From: Plasmopara viticola
Lineage: Eukaryota > Oomycota > Peronosporomycetes > Peronosporales > Peronosporaceae
Length of the DNA stretch: 64,000 bases
Assembly: GCA_001695595.3 (NCBI GenBank)
Contig: MBPM02000006.1
Coordinates: 1,550,001-1,614,000 of the forward strand
Reading direction: 5' to 3'
Made by a program: the position numbers and the translations under genes. Positions 1-10,714 of this stretch are shown here, one piece after another. Position 1 is the stretch's first letter, and the number at the start of each line of letters is the position of its first letter. The notes beneath the pieces are model-generated. The model saw only the letters and a program-made list of their open reading frames with translations, did no database searches and was not told where the DNA came from.

Positions 1-350
1 TCATATAGTGCTGAAGATTTCAACACTTGAAAATGCTCTAAAAAACATTGTTACAGGTACAGCTTTAAAACTGAGAATAAATTCAGTTTCATATGTGACG
101 CATCCGAATTCGCCATTGGCAGGCCACTGCTACAAGCTGAAACGACGAGCGTGCTCGAGTGATTGCGCTCAAGTATCGGCGGACTCGAGCTGCTGAGTGA
201 ATTTGTCCTGTCCATGACAAAGAGCAAATTGCGATGAAGTATGCTCTTGTCAAGGTCAAGGCTCACCTATTAGGCTCCCGATCTGGACACATTGTCCGTC
301 GCTACATATTTTACGGCCAGGTGGCTGCCAGAAAAACTTCGAGGTGAAGT
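1..350 (+). mobile_element. Ty3/gypsy RT-RNase H remnant
   Basis: This is a decayed piece of a Ty3/gypsy polyprotein at the junction of reverse transcriptase and RNase H. Around 80-146 one frame reads FSFICDASEFAIGRPLLQ, the start of the gypsy RNase H-like domain (CDAS-FAIG-LLQ). Around 210-281 another frame reads VHDKEQIAMKYALVKVKAHL, the next conserved block of the same domain (VHDKELLAM-YAL family). The two blocks are in the right order but separated by frame changes and a shortened spacer, so the copy is dead. No integrase or LTR is visible downstream. The element continues off the left edge. Confidence 0.85.
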
Positions 351-3300
351 TTAAGCCGAAAAATTTTACAATAAAAAGATGGATGCTTTATTATTTATGT
401 CGGCCAGAATATACGTCTGTTCATGTCATAAATTGTAATCGTACCGCAAGTTGAATCGTGCGTAGCTTAGTAAAAGCTCAGACAAAAAAAAAAATTAAGG
501 ACGCAGACAATAAACCGTCGGCACTGTTAAGTTCGAGAGTGCATTACTTATCGGTGGAGTCCGGGCTGTTCTGTTGCCGACGACCACGAAGTAAGCCATT
601 TGCCAGTCAGAAATGCCCGCTTTTTGACATGTCCGACGATAAATGTCACACAAAACCTATACAAATGGTTTGCTTGCGACGCAGTGATGCCGGCAAGCTT
701 GCCGATGATAAGGCTGCATCTTTGCTCGCTGGCACACTTCGCACGTGTGCCATCTAAACAAAGAGCTTGATCCACCAAGCCACACGTATTAATTCGACTC
801 GAAGACCGTTAAGTAGCGTGTCGTGAACCAACGATCTTTTAGATTTTCATCGTAACAGATTATGATTTCCTTGATCGGCATTTAATTGATAATCCAAAGC
901 GCTGTAGTAGCATTCTCCAACACGTTTGGTTTGCACTTATCGATGCTGTTCATGTCGTAGCAAAATGCACGCCGTTTTTTGTGATCGTGGTGAAGTCATT
1001 TTATAAGTAGTAGAGAAACGTTATCGTCCGTTTACAGTTTGGCTTGGCTAGAATTGGCTATGTTACGAGCTGAACGCATTTAATCTGTTTTTAAACTTGT
1101 CTCCGCTATAAGAGTATTAAAAATATAACGTGACCGTATCACACACAATTTCGAAAGTTTGCGGTAGAAACGGCACAGCGGATGAGTTTAAAGACGGCAG
1201 GATGAACCGATCGGTGCATATAGTGGACAAGGTAAAGCTATAGAGCAGCAATTAATTCGTCTAGCGAGATAACTGGTACCAAAACGAAATCTTAGGATGA
1301 AGGCAAAAAAGCGCTCGCTGGTACTCTTGAAGACCCATCTAAGGTGGAAACACGAATTTTTTGTGAGATCCCCACATGACCATGTCTCTTTTGCAGACAA
1401 ATGTCAGGCAGCTCACCCTAAACGAAAATTTTTGCCCAATTAACACAACATTATCGCGTCGAGTATTTTGACTGTACTAGAATTTTGGGCAACATAGCTT
1501 CTGCACTACGAGCTATACATTTCTAAGTACGGGCTGCACCTAGACTTTTCCACCTTATGTAAGTTTAAATTGAATAAACCTGCTGCAACTTTCTCTGGGT
1601 GTTGAGATCCGACACAGAGAAGCATATGCTCACCCACCAGCGGCATAGGGAATGCTAGGCTGCCAGGGAGACCCTGTGGCGAAAAAAGACGGCCCTTTCA
1701 CTCGTCCTTCTTAGTCTTCGACAAATGACCGTGATCGAGGCGATGTTAATTCCATCATGATGCTTCGGTGTTGGTGGAGGAGGGGAAAGCTAAAAATGTG
1801 CACATTTGTGACTGCTTATTAGTAATGAGTCAGTAATTAACTTTCGTAGGATACACAGGGATGAGTCGCCATGATCAAATCAACGCCGGCCTTCGCGAAA
1901 ACGCATTTAAACTAGTGTTCATCTTAAAGAATCCAAAAAAGATTAACACAAGACCAGTAACTCGACGACCCTTGCAGCGGTTGATGTAACAGAAGCTCCG
2001 ACAGCCGTTGATGTATGCCAATTATTGTTTAAATCAGTCTGAATACATTTCGTAGCACTCCTGGGGCTCTACGTTCCCAATTCTCGAGGAAAAAAAAGGC
2101 GAGACGGCAAAAATTGGCATCCTTTTAAAGTCATCAAGCCAAGCAACACAATATTAATCGAAACAAAATACTTGAAGCGTAGTGCAATGAACAACATACC
2201 GAGGTTAGAGTTAATGGGTCATAGGGAACGTTATACAGTGCGCCTTACCAGTCGAGATCGTCTAATCGAGCGGTGAAAAAATCTAGCGCAGCATATTATC
2301 GTCGATTGCAGCCAACAAAATATCAAGCTAATGATGTGCATTCTGTAAAATGCAATAAACTGTTCGATTGACGTGTCATAAAGAGCGTGCAGGCACCCAG
2401 GCTCCTGGTTCAAATCAACATTTAATATCGGACAATTCGGACGATAAAAGTCACGAAGAGAGGAAAAAAAATCCGAGCTAGGAGAAATTTTCGTTGCAAA
2501 CAAGCGGGTTGACATTAGTCAATGATGAGGTACCTAGTGTCAACAAGGTGCGTGGCTTTAATACTTAGCATAGAAGTTACAAGCTGCCTTTCATCGTGTA
2601 CTTAAGCGTTGAATTGGCTATATAAATTAAAAATTGGTATCTGTAAGTAGCACTTCACGTCTTTCGATACAAATAATATCAAAAGCACGAGATACAGTCC
2701 GGTTCCATTATGCACCAAAACCAGCCATCTGTTGGAATCGCGTCGAATTCGGAGCTTAAGTCGGAATGAGAGCGTAATACCGAGGAATAAACTAATTTCA
2801 AGTCTGCGTAGACTAATGCTGAAGATGTAGACATGCAGCGCTGCTAAACCGAGCGATTAAATGACGCCTTGCTCATCTTGTCTTTTCAAACACTTATAAT
2901 GTGGTGTTGGCGCATCCAATAATTGCTCATCATGTTCTTAATTTCGGTCAGCGATACAAGTTTGCAGTACGGACAAGATCATCACTAGGTGATCAAGCTC
3001 CTGTAAAATCCCTCCGTATTGACAACATACAATTATTTTTACTGTGTTAGAGGTAGGAGTGAGGACGGCAACCTCAACCTACGTCGAACTCTAGCACTGC
3101 GCACGAAGGTTTGTCTTCTACCGCGTCTTTTGCGACAAAGGGTCCGTATGACTCGCTATAATGTTCGTATATCCTACTTCTTGGAGAGCTGGAGAATCAG
3201 AAAACGAAAAAAAAAGTGATCATTTTATAGCGATCTTTTATAATAGCAAAGCTTTGCGGATCAACTACGCTCAACAAGACGAGATTTCAGCTTATCCGTA

Positions 3301-5654
3301 CAGCGGATTTCAAGATGCCAATATTAAAAGAAAGTCGAGACATTTGTTTTCGTCAACAGCCGGGTACTAGAAAGCTATTGCATACAATCAACGCATTTGT
3401 ACTAAATAGGCAGCCGTAAGATACACGGGTTAAAATTACCAACAAGAGATCGGAAGCGTACAAACCTCTTTTAACGTCGTGACTTGCATATGGCAGCATA
3501 AAACTTGCAGCTTTCCTGAAAAACTTGAAATGCGTGTTCGGTCGTGGATCTGCTTGGTGGATTTTCACGAGTGTGGACCCTCTCATGTCCTTCTAATTAA
3601 TTTTCTGTCCGTAAACGACAAGCCGCACGGGCAGAAAATGATCGACAAGATAGAGTCAGCTGAGATGCCTGACGCTGATCATCCTTGGCCATTTAAAATT
3701 GGTCATTGCGTGAATGATTGATGGTCGTTGCGATGCTGCAAGGCTGGCAAATGCTCGAATGGGTACCTTCAACTTTGGTAGACATCACTCAAGTGCCGTC
3801 GACGGGTACCTGCTATACTAGCGAGCAACAATGTTCGAAAGACATGAGTACAACAATAAAACTTTAGATTAGTCGGCTGTGCCGTCTAAAACTATCTTTC
3901 CAATGTCACATTAATGTGGAAGTGTGATCCGCGATCGCAAAAGTCGAATATCAATATCAGTAGGATCATTGAGTACAAGGTCGGAATGCAATGTAGCCAT
4001 GTCAATGGGTCGATCAAAGGCCAGCTTAGCGGTACGCTTGTTTATTTGTAATATCGGTAAAGCTGGAGTAAACCTCGTTATTATGCATGATAATAACTGT
4101 TCGACCTATGAAGCAGCAATGCAGATGGCTGCATGCACCTCGCCTGCAGTACAATAGTATTCATCGATTCTGGTCCCTTGTGATAGCACAATAGACTTTG
4201 TGAATTAATTTTTTTCCATCTCTCTCGGTGATACGTGAATGTTGCGCCCTAAAATTGCCTAGAAATTTCGTCGAATCCATTTCTTTCTAAAATTATCCTT
4301 GCGATATAAATCGGGAGCATTTTGAGGCGTCATCATCGTAAGGGCTTAATTGTCAAGCCCATCACTGGCGCAAATGAAAAAAAACGCGGTCGGCTTGGCT
4401 CGGCTCCCATAACCAAAAGTTCGACACGCTTCACCGGTTCCGCAAAGTGGGATTATTTATTCCTCTTTCAAATTCATCGTTAGTTGAGTGGTTGCGACAA
4501 TACCGATTATACAAGTAGGCTCGAATACTTTGAGCACGTACTTCTCAAGTCCATTTGTGTGCAAGTGGCAGTTTTTTTTTTGCATACGGCACTTCAATTA
4601 GTGCAAAAGTGCCAAGACAGTTGAGGTACGTTCAAGCGTACTCACTATATGCTATTATGTTAGCGTCAGATGCACCTTTGCAACCGATGCCTACAGAAGA
4701 AATACCGTATCGTAACAAGTAAATCAGTACTATTGGAGTGTTTGTACTGCAATTGTGCGCCCGACAGAAAATTGCAGTACAAACGCTTCAATGGTACACT
4801 AATGTACTACATAGCGCACTACTACTATAATACGACGTACTATTTAAAAAATCATCGTTGTGTTCAGGGTTACCTTCGATCCCTTATTAGATGTTCGAAG
4901 ATTGACAAAGGCGATACGCTCCGTCCGCCATGAAAAATTAAGCCTCAACGATGGTTATTTTGCGCGGTTATTCTCGACGATGGCGCGGAAATGATTTTAG
5001 CAGATGAGAGCGCTCTGACGTCGGCGGATGCTGTTGTCGTTGCTATTGACGATGTTAGAGCGATCCAAGTTGCTGTGTTTGCCAAAGTCTCTCGTGCTCT
5101 CCTTGCACCTGTAATCGCGGTCATCCTGACTGTCTTCGACGCGAACGGCGTGGCGTTGCCCAAGTCATCGTCATTGGTGAGTAACCTTGGAAGAGATGAA
5201 GACAATGCGATCGCCGTGCATGTACCTCGGCGCGCAGATCGCTATTCACGTCATCTTATCCAGCCAAACGATAAAGAGCAAACTGAAAACGCAGTAGTTG
5301 TGATCGTTGATGAAGACAGACAAGACGTAGAAGACGAAGAGCACAAGGATGTTAAAATAATTGTTTTTTAGCCCGACTCTCGCGGTGACGCGTAACTTAA
5401 ACCTAACGGAGCAAATCACTGTGAAAAAGCGGTGTCTTCGGCGCTGAAGGAAGGAATTGCAGTTGTTAAAGTTGTTGCTCGCCATTCACAGCTGGACTTT
5501 GCGATTTTAAAGTCGTCAAGACCCGAGATCATTTCGTATTCCTCCACGAAATGGAAGACCAATTGAACTAATAAGACGTTTTGATCTTGTGTTGGCATCG
5601 TACCGACCCGGTAATGACGAAAATCACAACGTCTAAACAACCCGTTGACGCATT
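351..5654. other. Gene-poor AT-rich stretch, nothing assignable
   Basis: I find no gene, RNA or intact mobile element here. Open frames are short and none carries a motif I recognise. A 127-codon ATG-started frame at 4991-5371 is open on both strands and has no identifiable domain. The stretch is probably old, decayed repeat DNA like the gypsy fragment to its left. Confidence 0.5.
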
Positions 5655-5852
5655 AGAGCCACGACTAAGCGTATATTCGCGTTTTGGAGTGCTGGGATGA
5701 TGTACGGTCTTAGATACGTTCTTTCTATCTTTCTAGACGTGCGCAGATGCAATAGAGCCACAACTTAGCGTATTTTCGCTTTTTTGACGTGCTGAGATGA
5801 TGTACGGTCATAGATACATTCTTTCTATCACTTCAGACGTGCGCAGATGCAA
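5655..5852. repeat. 99-bp tandem duplication (2 units)
   Basis: Unit 1 (5655-5753) and unit 2 (5754-5852) are direct neighbours with the same order of landmarks: agagccac, taagcgtat or tagcgtat, gatgatgtacggtc, ttctttctatc, and cagacgtgcgcagatgcaa. They differ at scattered single positions, so the duplication is not brand new. No ORF depends on it. Confidence 0.85.
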
Positions 5853-6482
5853 AGTATGTTGAGTCGCGGTCCGGATCGAACCGGGTTGGGTTGTGTATGT
5901 TATTATAACCCTCAAAAATTCGAATTGAGACACTACCATAGAAGGTAAGACTGACTGCTTTCAAGGTGAGACTTTTAAACGCATGCCGAGTTATGCGTCA
6001 AGTTGACTATAGTCAACTGAGATTTGCTCCGGTAGCCGGCATCTTCATCAGTGCTCACAGAAGACACATCATGTATTCGTGTTAAGTGTACGCTGTGCCG
6101 CCACTTCTTATCAAGGATGGATTACTTGTTGGTACCTATTTATAAACAATCGATGCACCTTGCGAAGAGATGGACCGCAAGAAAACCAGCAAGGATCGTT
6201 TAAATGATGTATAGAGGCTTTGCACAACATTGCGAGAAGCGGACTAGCGCAAGGCTGCTCAGGTCTTTTGGTGCACGACTTTTAGGACGTCGTGAGCGAT
6301 TAGTGCGAATTGATGAGTTCATTTATTTACGGCACATCCCGGTCACGAAAAGAAAAGGTACAACGAATTTAACATCCTTGGTGGAGCGAATTCACATTTA
6401 CCGACCGCGGACCATGGCATGAAATACCAATGAAGTCATGATCTGATTGGACAAATAAATTATCTATACATCACACAAAACA

Positions 6483-7015
6483 AGGACATAAAACCGGTAT
6501 TGTACCGACAAAAAAAAGACATTATGAAACACTTCTGATGTTATGAACCGGATGGAGTGTCCGCACGTGCTCAACTCTATTTTAAAATTATGTGGTAGAG
6601 TATACCTCCTCTATACCCCTCTTACTTATCATGAAATTCAGCATAAAATAATAATGATAGACACCTAGACACTGAGATATTTAGAGTTGATAGTGCCGCT
6701 CTTGATAAAAAGAAAGATGATTCATCAAAGTTGGACGCAAGCCGGACAATAACCGGACACTAACGATAAGCTCGACGTCTAAGTGTGTCGAAACAAAGCA
6801 ACCCCCCCCCTTTTTCGATAATGAACGCAAAAAATTTTACACATGGGCACTTCGCCAATGTGTCGAGCTTATACAATAATTTAACAATGACATCATAAAC
6901 TTATGAATTTGCTAATTTGACGGGCCCATAAAGAATGTGAGCCTATCTGAAGTGATAGTGTTTGATAAACCTAAAAACTAAACATACACAGATACAGATA
7001 CTTACTATGTGTAAC
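6483..7015 (+). repeat. Left long inverted repeat
   Basis: It matches the reverse complement of 9052-9577 by eye over its whole length, with scattered substitutions and small indels. Shared landmarks are gacataaaaccggta, caactctatttta, gtatacctcc, tcaaagttggacgcaagcc, gtgtgtcgaaacaaagcaac, aatgtgtcgagcttata, and an inner acagatac-atacttactat block. Confidence 0.8.
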
Positions 7016-9051
7016 TTACCAAATCGAACGGTGAACAGTGTAAGACTGCTCACAACGAAGAACGATAAGGCAAGCACCCGATTATTATCGATTGAAAGGA
7101 ATTTGATGTCGCAGCGACTAATATAATAGAAAAACATTAACTCAATCGAGTAGCTTAGCTGCTGCTGAGATTGTTCATACACCAACCCCATCGGTGATCA
7201 AGCCCGTCGAGATCTCGAATATTAATGTTAGAAAAGTCTCTCGATCCGGTGATCGCAGATAGCTTGGTATATAAAGAGGGTCAAAGTTCCAATTCAAGCT
7301 CAAAAAATTAATGCTTAAGCAGAGAATATTGCAGAATCAGATAAAGAGTTCTTTTCGAAAATTACATCGAAGCGGTCAAAGCAATGCAGTACGATGTACA
7401 AGGAAACTTGCCGATGTATACATTGACAGCAAGAACTTGGTTATTATGAGATCAAAAAAGATTGACAGCGAAGCATACTTTGGTAAATATCGATATTGCT
7501 TTTACACTTAAAATGGGACGAAGGCTTTAAATTATCTTGATCGTAAGATCGAACAAGTGATGATGCACATACCAATGATGATTGACGAGTTAGATGTTGC
7601 TTAATACCGAATATCAAAGAAATCTTCGATCATCGTCTATGCAACATGTGTCTTATGATAAAGTGGTCATGTTTTTATGACAACAACGATACTTGGAACT
7701 CTATATAAGAGATAATACGTCGAATGCATCAAACTCATGTGTGTAATTTGCACACCATGACAGATCGGTTTAATCAAGATGCTGCGTTAAATGTATTTAG
7801 CGATTGGGAAACTTTTATGATCATTTTGAGCTAACCAAGTCTCAGGTCAAAGGTATTACTGGTGGAATTAATACGGAAGAACGCAGCAAGTGGAAAATAG
7901 ACTTTGAATCGTAGGGAATCACAGAATTTTTTTTAATTTCTCTTTCCCTCGGTTTCGAAGTTTCATATCTACTATAAAAAAGGGAGTGTCACCAATATCC
8001 GAATTTTAGAACATAGAAACGTATCTCGAGCTTATCAATTTGAAGATAGGAGTCATAATAACGTTCTGAAGAGACTCTAGAACAAGATTGCTTGCATCTT
8101 ACAAGCAAGAAGCGAAAATTGCTTGACTAAAAATCGGGACGCATTCGGAGAAATTGATTACATGGTCGTCAAAGAAATCAAACAAGTTGATATGATGTTC
8201 GACATCAACAATGCGATTGAAGTTAACGATAATAAACAACTCAAGACTGATAACACAGAACTTGGTCATGCGTTTACCAATGCGCGATGTAATCCGCCAT
8301 GACATCACATATGGCATACTACTTTTATGCTATACAATGCAAAGACAGGAGTAAAGACATCGATCAAAATCAAACGGAGGCTTCTACAAATTTAACGGAT
8401 TCGTTCACACTTACAAGCTTTAACTTTGTTGTCGATAAAACGAAATTCAATTGCTTCACAGAGCATATTGAGGACATTTGGGGTGGGTGGGTGGTCGAAA
8501 GACATCCTGAGCTACAATATGAAAATTTGCTTGGTAACGTTCAGAGATCATATCAGCAAACGAAAAACTTGCATTGTTTTTGAGGGTAAATAGAGGTGGG
8601 GTAAGAATGCTGCATTTAAAATGACCTGAAAAATCACGTTATAGGAGGACAATTTGCTTAGAGATGCCCCAGATCAAGATTTATACTGGTCGGTTTAATT
8701 TTGCCCGTGAGCACAAGATTTTGAATATTCTCAACGAAGCGGGCTACCATCTCATGAACCTAATGTTTGATTTGCTTACCTAGCTGTTCATCGAAAAAGT
8801 GACATAGTAGCTTACTTGGCTGCTTTCAAACGTTTTAGTCAAGAAGTCAAGCTCATTGTCGTGTTGCTAACTGATTTGTCTGCGGTAAATCGTCTACGTG
8901 TAAAGTGCAACCTTGGAGATTGTTGTACCTTCCTCTGGAGCGAGCAGAACACTGGGCTTTATCAAACGAAGTATATAATGCACATTATTCACAGCGTGAT
9001 GTAATCGAACGCAAGCTTTGAGTTATCAGCTCTCTTTAGTTTGGCCAGCTT

Positions 9052-9577
9052 CTCATATAGTAAGTATATGTATCTGTGCATGTCTACTTTATATTTTTAC
9101 AAAGTCTATCTCTCAAGATGGACTCGCTTCTTTTATGAGCACGTCAAATTAGCAAACTTATAAGTTCATAACATCATGGCTTTAATATGGTATAAGCTCG
9201 ACACATTAGCAAAGTGTCCATGCGTTAACTATTTTGCGTCTATTTTCGAAATAGGGGGGTGTTGCTTTGTTTCGACACACTTCGATGTCGAGCTCATCGT
9301 TAGTGTTCGGCAATTGCTGGCTTGCGTCCAACTTTGATGACCATCTTTCAGAGCAGCAAATTAAGTCTAATTCTCTTAGTGGTTAGGTGTCTATCTTTTA
9401 TTAGTTCTATGATGAATATTATAATAAGTTAGAGGGGTATAATGGAGGTATACCCTATCACATGATCCTAAAATAGAGTTGGACATTTCATCTGAAGTGT
9501 TCCATAACTGATGTTGTTGCTTAAAATAGTAGAGGTGGTCGCCATTTTTGTGTTGCAGTACCGGTTTTATGTCTTCG
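9052..9577 (-). repeat. Right long inverted repeat
   Basis: This is the inverted partner of 6483-7015. Reading the minus strand gives the same landmark order, including a G/C homopolymer that differs in length (a longer C run on the left). A minus-strand frame at 9391-9597 (ending near a KPVLQHKNGD segment) lies across its outer end. The matching left side has the same KPVL words but is broken, so the repeat probably carries the 3' end of an old coding region. Confidence 0.8.
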
Positions 9578-10081
9578 TAGCGGGCAATTTTGAACACTCC
9601 AAAAAGCTATATTTGCAGTTGGCAACTTTTTTGGGTGCAGTAAAAGAGTAAACGGCAATTTGTGCACGTTGACAATCGGGCATGACTGCTAATTGTGTCT
9701 CAATTACTATTTATTGGCTCAAACGTAGTAATTCATCTATGAGCATCAGATGGTGATATAACTTGGGCAAAGTACTAGATTCGTAATTGTCTTTGCTTTA
9801 GTCCGGCTTTTCCAACTCTCGTTCGCGCTGATGAGTCTGGTTGACTCTTTTCGCTTGCTGTCCATACTCTGGGCTTGGCTTTACATCCAAGTTCTCGTAT
9901 TATCAACTTGACGGACACGTCCTATTCGCTATCTGTATGACTATCTGTATGACTAAGGCTCACTTCTTTGGTACCACCAAACCATGACCAGACATCATTA
10001 CTACTCAAATTCCAGCTTACTATAAAGTTACGAACTCGACACTCTGTAAATCTCGTTGCCATCCATTACTGTCAACATTTG
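9578..10081. other. Intergenic, nothing assignable
   Basis: AT-rich spacer between the inverted-repeat unit and the small minus-strand gene. I see no coding, RNA or repeat signal in it. Confidence 0.5.
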
Positions 10082-10507
10082 CTATACGATCGACACGAGT
10101 GAAGTCGGCATTGACTGTAGTGGGCTCAAACTCTTTCGTAAATGGCCGTTTCGACGCACAAGTGACTTCCATGTAAACTTGTTCCTTACTTTCCGCAATG
10201 TCCGTGGAGTTGCTTCCTTTTGCTGTTGACCAGCGTTCACAAGAGACAGACGCTCCATCTTGCGTTGTCGCTCTCGGAGACTTGCCGAATACCGTCTAAT
10301 GGTCTCGATACATTTTTGATGCAGTTCAAGAGGTGATTTGCATGAGCTCTGGCTCAATTCCATCGGTCTTACGATCGAAGCTCGTGTCATGGATGGCCGA
10401 GAAGTATCTTTTTGCTCCAGCTCCTTGCTCTCGCTTGGTACCGTCGACCGCGAAGCATCCCGTTCTTGGCCTTTTGACGCTCTTTTCACCGGCGATGGCG
10501 CTTCCAT
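10082..10507 (-). CDS. Hypothetical basic protein, possible 5'-incomplete gene
   Basis: A 141-codon frame starting at ATG 10507. The product is rich in Ser, Arg and Lys, with a probably helical, charged middle (about residues 60-90, ELHQKCIETIRRYSASLRER) and a basic tail. I recognise no family. The same frame stays open upstream of the ATG to about 10598 and reads plausibly there (GYPLKARQDPFSSTFKE), which suggests the real N-terminus may lie in an upstream exon. It faces away from the dynein gene, so the two would be divergent with about 200 bp between start codons. It could instead be a chance frame. The evidence is length and composition only. Confidence 0.4.
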   Translation of the reverse strand: MEAPSPVKRASKGQERDASRSTVPSESKELEQKDTSRPSMTRASIVRPMELSQSSCKSPLELHQKCIETIRRYSASLRERQRKMERLSLVNAGQQQKEATPRTLRKVRNKFTWKSLVRRNGHLRKSLSPLQSMPTSLVSIV

Positions 10508-10714
10508 GGCTGTTTTTCGTACTTCTTTGAAAGTGCTTGAAAACGGGTCTTGGCGAGCCTTGAGAGGGTAACCAAAGACCGTTATAAAACCAACACGCCA
10601 TCAAAATGGCGAGGTCTCATCAATGTCGTCAGCCATGTACCACGGGCATGTACCCCGTATCTGGTACCCGCCGAAACGACGCGAGCCAAAAGTACCAAAA
10701 GACGACTCGAGCAA

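Larger units (their letters stand above)
6483..9577. mobile_element. Unidentified unit with long inverted repeats
   Basis: Two ~530-bp inverted repeats (6483-7015 and 9052-9577) flank about 2.0 kb. The interior has several short frames (around 7311-7511, 7757-7829, 8299-8583 and 8816-9004) that look like pieces of broken coding sequence, but I recognise no transposase or polymerase motif. It could be a TIR element with long termini (Mutator-like or foldback), or two LTR-like ends of retroelements brought head to head. I could not find a convincing flanking target-site duplication. Confidence 0.55.

Noticed and set aside
4991..5371. 127-codon ATG-started frame with Ala/Val-rich N-terminus and acidic tail
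   Set aside because: No recognisable domain. The opposite strand is also open over much of it, and the surroundings are decayed repeat DNA. Not enough to call a gene.
5855..5895. A tRNA T-arm-like sequence on the minus strand (ccggttcgatccgg)
   Set aside because: There is no D-arm, anticodon arm or acceptor stem at the right spacing, and the T-stem pairs only four bases. It is a chance resemblance.
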